The position numbers were made by a program, and so were the translations under genes. 64,000 bases of DNA from Torymus aiolomorphi (lineage: Eukaryota; Arthropoda; Insecta; Hymenoptera; Torymidae), in NCBI GenBank assembly GCA_036365515.1, contig CM070874.1, positions 42,097,083 to 42,161,082 of the forward strand. The letters run 5' to 3'. Shown here one piece after another: positions 25,191 to 37,067 of the stretch. The notes beneath the pieces were generated by a model. That model was given only the letters and a program-made list of their open reading frames with translations. It ran no database searches and was not told the origin of the DNA. Numbering within the stretch: the first letter of the stretch is position 1; each line of letters opens with the position of its first letter.

Positions 25191-25459
25191 TATAACTATA
25201 TATATTCAGCGTAATTCTTGAAGATACGTGGGGGCTGATAGGTACAAGTTTGGATTATTTCTCTAAGCGAGACAGCCCGTCGATGGGCTGGGCTCCCTTT
25301 TATATGGTGAGCGTAGACCTGAAAGCCGTTGAGGATGATCCCTCTCCCTCTGGTGGCGAAAACTTGAAATGCATCTATAGCCTGTGGAAGTGCTGTAGGA
25401 CCTCAAAATCTGAAAGGAGGCTCCGCCCCCTTCTTCTGTGGTAGGAGATTCTGCTTCTC

Positions 25460-26785
25460 TCATTGGTTCCCCTTTTGGCCGGTTACCTACTACGTAATTT
25501 CATGGAATTGTTTACTACCTAGGGGTTCTTGGAATAAAATATCCGTTAGAATACTCTGCAACAGATTGTCATGTATGTTAGATTACGTTTAATGACGTAT
25601 TATTAATAATAATATTAATCAACAATTTATGCAACTTGTATCACCGGTAATTTGTTGTTACTTTATTTATTTACCCGGTCTCTTCTTTATTGACCAAAAT
25701 GTTCTCAATTTATTGATGAAAAGTGCTTAAAACAATAAATTGTTAACCAACTGATAATCTATCGCTAATAACTTTATTAATTGCTCAGTTTAATTGTTTT
25801 AATTAATCTTTATTAACCTCTCAAGTTAGATTTATATGTTATCATTATTAACTATACGTTGCATAACATTGCTGCATATTGTCTCAATTATCTATTAAAT
25901 TGCAATTATTTTCAATATTATTTATCAATACCATTAACATTATTAATCAATAAACGAATAGTTATGATATTATTAATTGTATGTTCAAGTTACGTTTTAT
26001 TACACAACTTCTAATTTTCTAGTAAATACCGTTGATAATTGTATAACAATGGCTTTATTTATTTATTGCAATTGATATTAATTATTCTCGGATAGGTCGT
26101 AGTTCGTCAACTTTATAACATTGCATGATATCATTAATCTTCAATTTACGTTGAGCAACGTTTGGTTACTATTTTCCCCGAAAACTACTTAATTATAAAC
26201 AATTGTTGTTATTACACGTCAGTACCTCCAAAAATAGCCAATTATCCGGATAACTCGAGATTGTTCTTAAATTTGTTGTTAATTATCTATAATTGCGTTT
26301 TATTGTTTCTCTTTAGCCCTTGTGATAAATTATTGTTATTAATATTATTAACATCCTTAGTCGGTTATGATGATTGTTGCTAATCAACTCCTTAACTATT
26401 TTTAGTTATTATATTTGTTTATTTACACAACGTTGCACAACGTTGTTATCCTCCGATTATACGTCGCGCAACGTTTTCTATACAATACCGCGCATTCTTA
26501 AATAATTATAAGCGTTATATTTTAACAGTTAATTATCAGCGACGGTGATGCTCATGATTTGTTAATTATTATTATACGGTTGTTTCTTAACCTGAAATTA
26601 TTACAGCGTTGCTTCTGTTATTTAAATGATTATCAGAACATCAATTATTCCCAAGATTTTAATAGCATTTGTAGTATTATTAATAATAATGTCCGTATTT
26701 GTTATAATTTTTAACCTATTATTATTATTTCCAATCATTTCCACGAATCATAAGGTTTATTCTCATGTTAGCAATCCGCATGAAT
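25460..26785. other. No gene recognised, very AT-rich
   Basis: Long AT-rich stretch dominated by TTATTAAT words with recurring ACGTTGCACAACGTTG-type motifs (26,150-26,480). No credible reading frame on either strand. Confidence 0.5.
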
Positions 26786-26792
26786 GAGTAGT

Positions 26793-26822
26793 ATAAAAGG
26801 GTTCGATCGATTGCAGTCATTG
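26793..26822 (+). promoter_or_regulatory. Pol II core-promoter-like sequence
   Basis: TATAAAAGGG at 26,793 is followed about 25-30 bp downstream by an initiator-like CAGTCATT. No coding sequence follows within the next kilobase, so it may belong to an old LTR or MITE rather than a gene. Confidence 0.35.
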
Positions 26823-26858
26823 TAATAGGGGCCTAGAATTTGGGTCTATGTCGGTTAT

Positions 26859-27236
26859 GTACACGGAGAGCTCAATTTAACTATGATAGTACGGGATCTC
26901 GTGCTATAGAAGCATCAATTTTTGTTATACTTGACTAGCATAGTAGAGCAGGCTACCGTAGGAGGAGATACCCCCATGCGCCGAAAGCAGAAAGTTTATA
27001 CCACGAGAGTATGGAATTCGTGCAACGGTGCCAAACGAAACTCCTCGATTGTAAGAATCTCATACCACCGTGGTATGAACCTCTTGCTATTGACGCTCGA
27101 CAGTTTCCAAGCTACACTGGTATGGTGGCGTTACTCTCCATGCACGCATTGTTTACTTCTGTGGCAGCGAATAGTATGATGTATTAGCACGAAGTAACTT
27201 TATGCTGCCGTAGCTAAAATGAGCGCTCCGTGTAGT
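26859..27236. mobile_element. MITE with CACGGAG ends (about 375 bp)
   Basis: The left end TACACGGAGAGCTCAATTTA and the complement of the right end (CTACACGGAGCGCTCATTTT) match. The ends resemble those of the 5,968-6,690 MITE (TACACGGAGAG), so the two probably share a transposase source. Interior non-coding. Confidence 0.75.
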
Positions 27237-27702
27237 CCAAGGAACGTCAGTTCCTTACACAGGCACACGGGCAAGGCCAACAGTGTCGCCGCCATTGCCA
27301 TCGCTCTGCGGCGATGTTACACATTACCCATACGATAATAGGTAATAATCTATTTTTTTTTTTTTTGCAAATTATGTAAAATCAAGAGAACACTCCTCTA
27401 AGTTTCGGCATATTATACCTCTGTGCAAAGTTTCAAATCAAAATACTCATTGATTTTTGCATAAACTTTGAACAAAATTTCGAAGTGGTGCCGAGCACAA
27501 TCTCGTATTTCATTTAAGGTTTTTGCAAAAATTAGCGCATTTTATGACTTGAATTTTGGACGTAATGAAAGAATATAAAAAACTCTAGAAGAGTGTTCTC
27601 ATTATTTTGCATAATTCGGTCTACTTTTTTTTTATTTGATCAAAACCAACCGCACATGACAATCGCTGCTCGGTCGGTAAAAGTGATAATGGCATCCCCT
27701 TA

Positions 27703-28215
27703 CATAATTCGGCTTACATCATCTTTTTCATAAAATGTTTTCACTGAATTTACAGTTTCAGCTGAAAGTAGTTTGCTACTTTTATTAGCAGGTATTGAAA
27801 AAATTCCACTTTTAGCTACTAAATTTTTTGCTTCGCGAGCTTCTCGTTCAGTGCAAGCGAATTCTCGCATTAAGTCCCTACGAGACCAAAACTCAGGCGC
27901 AAGAGTTAGTAACTGAATTCTCTCTTTCTTATTTGTTGATTCTATAATTTTTTTCTTTATTTGTTCAAGAACTGCAGCACCAGCTTTGTGATACTCATCG
28001 TTACACACTATTTTAGCTGTTTTAGCATCAGGTAAACTTGATTTATGTTTGTAGATTTGTCGTTGACAGTTAGAACAAATTTTTGCTTTTTCTGGTACTA
28101 AGGGATATGCGCTTCTTAAAGGTGTTGGAAAGTCGATCAAATCTTTTATTTTATATGAAGGGTGATCATTTTTATTTAAAGGATTTATGCATTTTAATTT
28201 CCAAGTCGAATCCAT
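27703..28215 (-). pseudogene. DDE-like transposase, N-terminal part
   Basis: A minus-strand open frame of about 170 codons starting at an ATG (28,215). It has a Cys pair motif (CSNCQRQIYKHK) likely to bind zinc, a basic middle region, then LTLAPEFWSRRDLMREF and a C-terminal FYEKDDVSRIM. In this family that is the N-terminal domain preceding the CVC..H.N.KL segment. The frame ends exactly where the 20-kb insertion begins (27,702), and the family sequence resumes on the far side near 7,425. It is intact in itself but only one third of the protein. Confidence 0.75.
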
Positions 28216-28914
28216 TTTAGTTGCTACAATAAACGAAAGAAATAACGAAACAAAGAGTTAACGATGATTTAATCATCAAAAACACGAAAGACACTATGAA
28301 TTCCAAGTTTGATTGTATTGACAGAAATTCGAAAAAATTTCGAAGAGGAATAAGATGAAAAGTCATTGCAATTATATACTTTCGATGTGACGATTCACAT
28401 ACGGATAGAAAATTCCGATATGAAAGCCACCTATCGAAAGAAAAATGAATCATGTGGTGCCGCACGACGTCCCGTGCGCAGGAGAGCCGTTGCGCTACTC
28501 TTTCGAGTTCTATTTCTCGAAGAAAACATCCTAAGCAAATTATGAAAAAAATCATTTCCTATGTAAAAAATGCTCAGGTTTCAATCGAAATGGTCAACAA
28601 AAATATTAAAAATACACTTTTTGAGATATAAGACGTTTTGTACTTTTTGAAGGTGAAAATGAAAAATTTTGGAAAACTGCCTACACCATTGGAAAGCTGA
28701 GGAAAAAATACATCGGAAACGCTTATGAAACAATTTTTTTAGTTACATTTTAGTATCATAAACATGAGTTAGAAATAGCACGATTTGGCGCCAGCGCGCG
28801 GCGCTGGGGCAGTTAACGTGAAACACCTCATACGTCTAATAGACAATATAAAAAAATCGAATTGGAAAATTTTCGATATTTTGTTCACGATGAACGTTCA
28901 GAACTTCAAACACA

Positions 28915-31185
28915 TGAATTTTTTTTTCTATCCACACCCCTATATAATCGAATGTTTGGGGGTGTTCCGGGGATTCAATTTGGTCGCCAATTTTTTTCTG
29001 GTACAGTTTTATCGTTTGAATCCATAAGCAACAATAAAATCGAGGAAAAACCCAAAAGCAACGAAAATAGAATTTTTTTTCCACTTGCACCCCTATATAA
29101 TCGACTATTTGGGGGTGTTCCGGGGATTCAACTTGGTCGCCTATTACACTATCTTCGTAAAAAACAAAATCAAATAAAATATTATGTAAACACAAATATC
29201 AGTGGCAGCTAATAAAAACATCTATATAAATTTCTAAAGGCAAAATAAGTATATAAAATTATATGCTAATGAACCATAACAGCTTCAACTTTAAAATTTT
29301 TATCTAAAAATTGAGAGAGGTTAATTCTTACTATCTTCACTTCAAATCGCGATTATTCAAAAATTTAATTCAAACGCAAAATAATTGGCAAGCGTATCTG
29401 ACTAATTTCATGTTTCTGCAGAGCTCTCTGTAAATTAACCTCAATAAAAAAACAAAAGCAAATAAACAACCCGCGCGCGTATCACGCGTCATTTCCATTT
29501 TCTAGTAACATATACATAAAACCGTTCCCGAAAAATTACGATTTAAAAAGAGGGATGAAACAGTTTGATCAGTTTTAACCTCAAATATATTTGAAATTTA
29601 TAAACTAATTCTTTTACACTAACAATTCATGTAATAAATAATATACAAACTCTACACCTACATCAAATCTACATCTCCATCAAATTTCAAAGTAATTAAA
29701 TTTTACTCTAGTTATTGTGCGACATAGAAAGTCATTTACAGAAATACCAAAATTTTAAATATCCAATATCTCAAAAACTAACCATATAATCTGGATGAAA
29801 TTTTACAATTTTACATAGGTATTGCCTATATTGCATACAAAATAGTCTATAAAATTCAAACTGATACATTAAGTCGTCATTAAGAAATTACGATTTTGAA
29901 AAATACGTAAAAAAATTTTCACATTAAATATCTCTAAAAATTATGAGACAATTCTCTTACCTAAAGGACTTATACGATAAACATATAAACTCTACATCTC
30001 CACAAAATTTCAACATGATTAAACCAATTTTTTCTTCTCTAGTTATCATGCGACAAAGAAAATGACTGCAAAATATGAAAATTTTAAATATCAAATATCT
30101 CAAAAAGTAATCAAACGATCTTGGTGAAAATTCCTACACATATTATCTATATCACATACAAAATTTTCTATAAATTTGGAGCTGATACGTAGAACCGTTT
30201 TCGAGAAATTATGATTTTAAAAAAATTAAAAAAATTTTAACCTCAAATATTTTCGAAATTTCTGGACTAATCATTTTGCCCAAGGAACTCGACCGAGAGC
30301 TATCCAAAATCTACTTCTACAAGGAATTTCGAAGCGATTAAGTCAACTTGACTCCCGGAATCGTTGGACATACAAATCTCATTTTTTCATACATCAATTT
30401 TTTTCTGAAAAACTAGTCGACGGAATGGATTCAAATTTTTCCAGATTATAGCTATTTATGTTCTGCATTATCGTGATTTTTTTTCTTTTAAATTGACCGT
30501 TAATTTTTGGAGTTATAAGATTTAAAAAAAAATACGTTTTTATTAATAACAAAAAAACCGCAATTGCTAATGTAATATTTTTTTTTGGAAAATGTGTTTG
30601 ATAGTATTTCGGGGATTCAATTTGGTCGCCAATTTATTTCGGGTACAGTTTTATCGTCAGAGCGAATAAACAACTATAAAATCGGGGAAAAACCAAAAGC
30701 AACGAAACTAGAATATTTTTTTCTACTTGTACCCCTACATAATCGACTGTTTCGAAGTATTCTGGGGATTCAATTTGGTCGCTAATTTATTTCTGGTACA
30801 GTTTTATTGTCAGATTAAAAAACAACTATAAAAATAGAGGAAAATACTAAAACAAACGAAAATGAAATTTTCTTTCTAATCACACCCCTATATAATCTAC
30901 TGTTTAAAAGTGTTCCGGGAATTCAATTTCGTCGCCAATTTTTTTTTGATACCGTTTTATCGCCAGAATCCATAAGCAACAATAAAATTGGGAAAAAAAT
31001 CAAAAGCAACGAAAATAGAATTTTTTTTCCACTTGCACCCCTATATAATAGACTATTTGGGGGTGTTCCGGGGATTCAATTTGGTCGCCCATTTCTTTCT
31101 GGTACAGCTTTATCGCCGGAATCCATGAGCAACAATAAAATCGGGGAAAAAACCAAAAGCAACGAAAATAGAATTTTTTCTATGG
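28915..31185 (+). repeat. ~150-165-bp minisatellite in two blocks
   Basis: The unit containing CACCCCTATATAATCGA, TGTTCCGGGGATTCAATTTG and AAAAGCAACGAAAATAGAAT occurs at about 28,930, 29,090, 30,590, 30,730, 30,880 and 31,030. The first two and last four form blocks separated by about 1.4 kb of AT-rich DNA (29,170-30,585). Open frames on both strands through the array are repeat artefacts. Confidence 0.88.
29215..30584. other. AT-rich spacer related to the 46.9-47.6 kb repeat
   Basis: No gene. Segments such as CTCAAATATyTTyGAAATTT, TGCCCAAGGAACTCG.CCGAGA and the 'aaccgcaattgctaatg' stretch resemble, in degenerate form, the foldback repeat at 46.9-47.6 kb. It is probably an older copy split across a minisatellite. 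Confidence 0.45.
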
Positions 31186-31383
31186 ACTGATCGACGAAAA
31201 GGGTGCTTGGGGGGTGGCTTGTTTTTGATTTGTTTTTTGTTTTTTACATGTATTTTATTATTTTTGATGATAATAAACTCCGTCCAATTCGATAAAACCG
31301 ATTTTTCAAAAATCGATTTTTCGTTGGATCCCAACGTTGTAAACTTCAAACACATATATTATGTTATATTATCTTATATTATA

Positions 31384-33104
31384 TCGTCGGCTGGATGCAA
31401 GATAGCTCTATCTCAGCGCCCGCTTCAAGGACGCCCTATCTCGGTCGCCGCTTCAAGAACGCCCTATCTCGGTTGCCGCTTCAAGAACGCCGTATGTCAC
31501 CCGGTCCAAGATCGCCCTATCTCAGCACCTGCTTCTAAAACGCTCTATCTCGGCTGCATCTTCAAGAAAGCCCTATCTCGGCTCCGGATTCAAGAACGCC
31601 CTATCTCAAATGAGATTTTTGTTTCTCAGATTTTGTAGTGGCAGCACTGCGCGATTTTAAAATACGGCTTTTATAGACATCAGATATATGTCTAAAATTC
31701 TGAAAAAAATCAGAATTGCTTATTTAATTGCCTTTGCTTTGTAATAAAAATGTATATCTTTAAATGAATCAGATTCAACATTATAGTTGATCTAATTATT
31801 TTTTACAGCCATGTCTATAGGTATGCATCCCAGGAGGAAATAACTTTCTCATAAAATTGTCAATAAAAGCAAATGAATGCTAATAACAAATAATAACAGG
31901 ACGTTTTGGAACGCTTATAACAGTTAGTAAGTGTTGTGAATTCCTATAAATTTTTGTAAGTACTTATTTGCATTTATTTGCTTTTTCTGATGGTTCCATG
32001 TGAGAAATGGTTTTAGGATACAAAAAAGCAAATAACAGTTAATAACTGTTATCCAGTGTTACTTATTGTAAATAATCAATTTTAACTGTTATTTATTGTT
32101 ATTAATAGTTACTATTAATTATTTGAATTTATTAACACTCTCTTGAAAGTATTATTTTTTAATGCCATAACTGCTAATAATTGTCAGTTACTGTTATTAA
32201 TTTTAAGTAACAATTTTACGTTAATAGTACTTTTTGGTAGTTAATTATCAATTATTATCATAAAATACAACATCATTTTGCAATTTGTAAAGGAAATAAT
32301 ATATTAAGTTCAAAAATATACATTTCGGTGTTTGATTTTGTTATTTTATACAAAGATTATACCATTTAAAAATGGGAAAGCAGAAAAAACTGTAAATGTA
32401 AATTACTTATTCAGATAGTCACTGCTTTCTAGCTAGTATAAACTAAAACTTATATTTAGTTATTAACAAGTGTGTGCATAATTTATGTCCGCCTGAGATA
32501 TTTTGAATTTTTGCATTTTCAAGCTGAGTTCGCGCTGCTCGCGCATCTTGTTCACGCAGATTCAGGTGGCAAAGGCCGGGGCCCTTATTCTATAAGCTTG
32601 TCACTTCTGAGATAGACGATATTCTCTTTAAAGGAGCTCTCTGACTGGTCTAGACCGATTGTCTCACGCATGTCACTCGGTGAGATAGTTATGGAATAAG
32701 CCCCCGGGGGGCTTATATCGTCTATCGTACAAGTTAATAAGCAAAGGCAATGTTAAATAAGCAATTCTGTTTTTTTTTCAGAATTTTAGACACAGATCTG
32801 ATGCCTATAAAAGCCGTATTATAAAATCGCACAGTGGTGCCACTACAAAATCTGAGAAATAAAAATCTCATTTGAGATAGGGCGTTCTTGAATCCGAAGC
32901 CGAGATAGGGAGTTCTTGAAGCGGCAGCCGGGATAGGGCGTTCTTGAAGCGAGCACTCAGATAGGGCGATCGTGGACCGGGCGCCGACATAGGGCGTCCT
33001 TGAAGCGGCAGCTGAGATAGGGCGTTTTTGAAGTGGTAGCCGAGATAGGACGTTCTTGAAGGGAGCGCTGAGATAGAGCGATCTTGCATCCAGCCGACGA
33101 TATT
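31384..33104. mobile_element. Foldback transposon with 28-30-bp repeats in its arms
   Basis: The outer ends ATCGTCGGCTGGATGCAAGA (31,384) and its complement (ending 33,104) begin inverted arms of about 350 bp. Each arm contains about eight head-to-tail units of the type GAACGCCCTATCTCGGCTGC with CTTCAA, followed by a shared inner segment (CAGATTTTGTAGTGGCAGCA / TTTAAAATCAGAATTGCTTA-type). The ~1-kb centre is AT-rich and carries a smaller nested MITE. No transposase is encoded, so it would move in trans. Confidence 0.88.
32578..32712. mobile_element. Small nested MITE (about 130 bp)
   Basis: GGGGCCCTTATTCTATAA at 32,578 is mirrored by TTATGGAATAAGCCCCC ending about 32,707. Internal GTCACTtCtGAGATAG and CACTCGGTGAGATAG also mirror. 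It sits within the centre of the larger foldback element. Confidence 0.75.
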
Positions 33105-33471
33105 ATATTATATTTTTGAAAAATGTGCCTGAAGAGGGGTACAATAAAGTGCCCAAATCATAACATATAATGGTAATTAAACGTATTTTAAGTTCCCTTA
33201 CACCTTAAAGAATTAGATAGCAGGATCTTGTTGCTTGCCCCAACACAAACATGGACCATTTCGATAGTTCTGGCAAATTTATCATTAATATATTTTTACA
33301 TAAGTTATTTTATGACATTAAAATTTTTTAATTTTCTAGGATGACCCCAGTGATATCGAGTGCTCTGAAAATAGTCCTCAAGTAACTCCTAGAAGACCAC
33401 ATAGGCCAAGAAAGCAAGAGAAAAAGAAAAGACGTTGACACATGATGACCAAAAGATGTTTAAATTAATTT

Positions 33472-34006
33472 TAAATTCTGACAATCAACTGATGAGAATT
33501 TTTCCATCGGTCTTACAGTCTTATAAATTAAATTAAAATAATTAATATTTATGGCAGTCAGATTTTCCTTGTTTATAATCAGCCCCGCAGAATCTGAAAT
33601 AAAAACTTAGTTAAAACCTGGAAAAAAAACTTTATTAGCAAAGGACTATCTGACTGCCCCCACCACCAAATTGTCCAATTGCCCAACGTTTCGAGCCCGC
33701 TTCGGCTCCTCCTCAGAGGAAATGAAACCCGCGATACACCTCCTTATATACCCACTTATTTCCTCTTACCCCCACCACCATCCACCTTCCCCTCTCCAAC
33801 TTTCTATTCTCACTTAAATTAATAAAGAATGATAAATGTTATCTAATTTACTTGACTCTACCATTAAATTTTTAATTAAGTTTTATTTCAGATTCTGCGG
33901 GGATAATTATAAACAAGGGCAATCTGACTGCCATAAATATCAATTATTTTAATTTAATTTATAAGACTGTAAGACCGATGGAAAAATTCTCATCAGTTGA
34001 TAGTAA
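33472..34006. mobile_element. Foldback MITE (about 530 bp)
   Basis: Arms of about 140 bp (33,478-33,610 and 33,880-34,004) are inverted copies sharing CAACTGATGAGAATTTTTCC, ATCGGTCTTACAGTCTTATA and ATTCTGCGGGG. The centre contains the short motif CGTTTCGAGCCCGCTTCGGC followed by pyrimidine-rich DNA. Confidence 0.88.
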
Positions 34007-34364
34007 GTTGCAGTCGACATAAGTATTATTTTTAATGATAAATTCTGACAACTTTATTGTAACTTGAAATATTTCATGAAGTTTTCACAGCTTTTTCTAA
34101 CACTTGATGAGACCCTAAAAATTTGTAAGACTCATATTTTATAAATACTTTTACACTGTATTTTTATTAATCACGGTTGTAAAGGACAATATATTATAAA
34201 ATAAATCTATAATATGATTAATCAGTTTGAATTACAATGTAAACATATGTTCTACTAATAATTATAACTAATTATAAATGATTAATTTGTAATATTTACA
34301 ATAAATTTAAAATATATATATATATATATATAAAATATATATGTGAATAGTAGGTGAGTTATAT

Positions 34365-35060
34365 ATCCCCGGGGCCACTTACCCTTTGAGCTGGCGCTCG
34401 GTCGGTAAGGTAGAGCGCTACCTTGCCGACGGCCGGTAATTGCAAAGTGGTTGATAACCCAACATTACCAGCAGTTGATAACCCAAATCTACCTTACCAA
34501 CAGAGCAGAATACCATATAATCTGTTAACCCAATTTAAAAAAATTATATTTCACCACATCATGTGAGGCCAGATGGTATTTTGTTTATTATTATTTTTTT
34601 ATTTTTTTAATTTTTTTTCCTTTTTTCATTTTATCATTTTTTTTTCCTTTTTTTCATGTTTTCATTTTTTTTCATTTTTTTCATTTTTTTTTCTAATAAA
34701 GTCATACCGTAACTCATAAAATTTTGTCCGTTTCGCCGTTCGATTTTTTCCTTTACAGTAGCATGACTTCTGAAAATTGTTGTACGTTTGAGGTTATGTT
34801 GTCATTTTGAGGTTATGTTTCCATTGATATCCACTCTTTCTTAGCGCCATCTGTAGATGGATCACGTGTCTCTACCTTTCCGAGAGAGCAGTATGCAATA
34901 CCCAACTCTGCCTTGTAAACATTTTGAGGTTATGTTTCCATTGATACTCACTCTTTCGTAGCGCCATCTGCAGATGAATCAGCCGTCTCTGCCTTACCGA
35001 CAGAGCAGTATGTAACATCAGATAGGCTATCCAACTTTACAAACAGAGCCGTATGAGATA
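34365..35060. repeat. Hairpin and two-copy ~130-bp direct repeat
   Basis: A palindrome GGTCGGTAAGGTAGAGCGCTA...CTTGCCGAC lies at 34,410-34,440. Two direct copies (34,790-34,900 and 34,920-35,010) share TTGAGGTTATGTTTCCATTGATA, CACTCTTTC, TAGCGCCATCTG.AGATG and AGAGCAGTATG. A T-rich tract occupies 34,600-34,695. No gene. Confidence 0.7.
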
Positions 35061-35784
35061 GCTCCAAACTCACCGATAATTTTGATATTGTTAGATGACA
35101 TACACGACATGCACTATATATGTACTGCGCGCTCGACTAGGCGGCGAGCCCGAGTCGTCGCGCTGCCCACTGCTGAGTAGGCGCACTGTCAGCTGTAAGT
35201 CAGGTTGTGCAAACCATCAACAACCACCACCTACACTCACACATCGTGTGAGGGTGGGTGGTGGTTTATTAAATAATTGCTTAATTAATTTATGTTTTTA
35301 TTTTTATTTTTCTTCATTTTTTCATTTTTTCTCCTCTTTTCTCTCCTGTTCAATAAGAGGACCATAAGCGCTTGGGTTTTGATTCATACGATGTTAGGGA
35401 CACAAAAATATACTCCCAATCCATATATAGATAACACACGAAGCATGCATACTATATCCTACCACAGCCCAATGGGGTTCGCATCTTCAAACCTTCACAG
35501 AATTCTTGGAAAAATGTTTTGGATAGTTTGAGACGGAGCTCGCTGCTGCAAGTTCAAACATGCATAGAATTCTTCGAAAAATGGTATGGAGCTCTCTGAT
35601 TGGACGAGCGTCGCCATCACTATAGAGGCGAGGTCCGAAATTCTTGGAAATTTAAACAAGTTTCTTCACGTCTCAGTCCACTATATTACATACGAACCCT
35701 ATGGCATTTCTACCTTATTGACAGAGCTGATTACCTCCATCGGTAATTCTAAGAGTTGTAATACATTAACTTTTACATACAAAG

Positions 35785-35962
35785 AATGCATTATATACTA
35801 TGTGAACTACATATACTATGTATACTGCATATACTATGTATACTACATATATTATGTATACTGCATATACTATGTGTACTACATATACTATGTATACTGC
35901 GTATACTATGCGTACTATATACACTATGTATACTATGTGTACTACATAAACTATACATACTA
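35785..35962. repeat. Microsatellite-like TATACTATG repeat
   Basis: Degenerate repetition of TACTATGTATACTACATA-type 18-27-bp units. All three frames are open on both strands with Tyr/Ile/Val/Cys repeats, which is characteristic of low-complexity DNA, not of a gene. Confidence 0.9.
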
Positions 35963-36269
35963 GCACTCTACACCGACCGCTCTATCGACCAAGATATCAT
36001 TATCAACGATTGATAAGGTAGGAATGTACTTTAACGACACAGTGCGTGGAAAATACAAAATGGTGAGAAATTTAATAACGGTAGGTAATTTGAAAGGAAC
36101 GGAAATTTAAGAGGCTGGAAAAAATTTTCGCCATTCCGGCGGGAATTCGTGGAGCATCGAACGGTAAATTTTTTTTAATAATGAGAGCCCCGACCATCAC
36201 CTATGAGGTACATTACCTCTCCATCATTTATTAATAGAGTTTATTCATAATCCATATGTATGTATTTGA

Positions 36270-36723
36270 AGTAAAAATTTTTCATCAGCTTGGCGTTGTG
36301 AAGTGCACACACAGCTTTGTATGCTCTATTGTGATTGGTGCAAACAATCACCGCCTTGTTAAGGCCGTCAAAGCCTGGATAACCGTACTCGATGAGGTCA
36401 ATAGCATTGACCTAGAAGCGTATTAACCACTCTCTCCTGATTTCACCATGGACAAATACCTTCGTCGCATCATACAGACTATCTCGAATAATTTTCTCCA
36501 CGTCATTATAGAGAACGTCTCCTGATTTCCAGGCATGATAGCAATGCTCCAACCATGTATTCTCGCGTCGGTACTTATCCGTGAGTCGACGTCACGGATA
36601 CGGCTCTCGAAACATGAGGACCAAAGGTTCTGATTTGTCGTCTAGAGAATGCATGGCGAGTTACTTGAGAGTGAAATCGTTCACTGGTTGTTTGAAGCCC
36701 TGCATTTCCACGAAGTACTCCAT
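36270..36723 (-). pseudogene. 'DIQGF' exonuclease-like family protein, broken copy
   Basis: Minus-strand reading from an ATG at 36,723 gives MEYFVEMQGFKQPVNDF, a PLVLMFREPYP block, an ENTWLEHCYHAWKSGDVLY block, FVHGEIRREWLIRF, IEYGYPGFDGLN and CTNHN...CALHNAKLM. The frame stays open for about 150 codons apart from three in-frame stops (one TAA, one TGA, one TAG) and no frameshift that I can see. It is homologous, block by block, to the N-terminal half of the Maverick gene at 62,393-63,202. The family is frequent in arthropod mobile elements. The V[DE].QGF start resembles an RNase H-fold/DEDD exonuclease motif, but that function is inference. Confidence 0.7.
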
Positions 36724-37067
36724 TCTGAATGATAGCGCTGTATGTTACTTCAACCAATCAGAAGGCTTTCCTCAGGTTGTGACCTGAAGGTTGATTATTG
36801 GAAAGTTTAACACATTATCATGTAATGAAGACCTCAGCAGGCTGATATAACCGAAGCCTCGACTAACCGCTTGCGAGAGTACTTTCATATTAAAGCAACC
36901 TAGCTGTCAGCTGAGCAGCTATTACGCTGGCTTTCCCAGTCATCTATGTATGCTAACCTAAAAAAAAATTTGTATTTTTTAAATGGTGAGAGCCCTAACA
37001 ATCGCTCCCATCTGTGAGGTACAACCACATACAATTACCTCCCAATCAATCAACATTCCTTTACCAT

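Larger units (their letters stand above)
7432..27702. mobile_element. About 20-kb TIR-bounded insertion inside a transposase gene
   Basis: The left end reads TTAAGGGGATGCCAT and the right end ATGGCATCCCCTTA, i.e. a ~12-bp inverted repeat AGGGGATGCCAT flanked by TA on both sides. The two sides are the two halves of one transposase reading: ...DDVSRIM on the right flank and SNGKREHVQKRLLL on the left flank. The interior contains host pseudogenes, MITEs, satellite DNA and another transposon copy. No transposase specific to these ends was found. It may be one large composite insertion, or two insertions of a short element plus rearrangement. Confidence 0.6.
5226..28832 (-). mobile_element. TIR DNA transposon of about 23.6 kb, expanded by nested insertions
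   Basis: The left end (about 5,228-5,400) and right end (about 28,640-28,830) are long inverted repeats of each other, identical over runs such as ATTTCTAACTCATGTTTATG and starting with TATGAGGyGTTTCACGT. Minus-strand transposase coding lies just inside both ends: an N-terminal part at 28,215-27,703 and the rest at about 7,430-5,477. The original element was therefore probably only about 3-4 kb. A 20-kb insertion now separates the two halves and a MITE splits the second half. The superfamily is not assigned. Confidence 0.75.

Noticed and set aside
24781..25463. LTR retrotransposon
   Set aside because: A TATA-like site and moderate GC are present, but no second LTR, primer-binding site or gag/pol coding was found.
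31207..33089. Repetitive peptide frames in the foldback arms (and a CRISPR-like look)
   Set aside because: Units are contiguous, imperfect and mirrored in the two arms; no unique spacers and eukaryotic context.
35586..36013. Open frames with Tyr/Ile/Val/Cys repeats on both strands
   Set aside because: Low-complexity TATACTATG repeat; all frames open.
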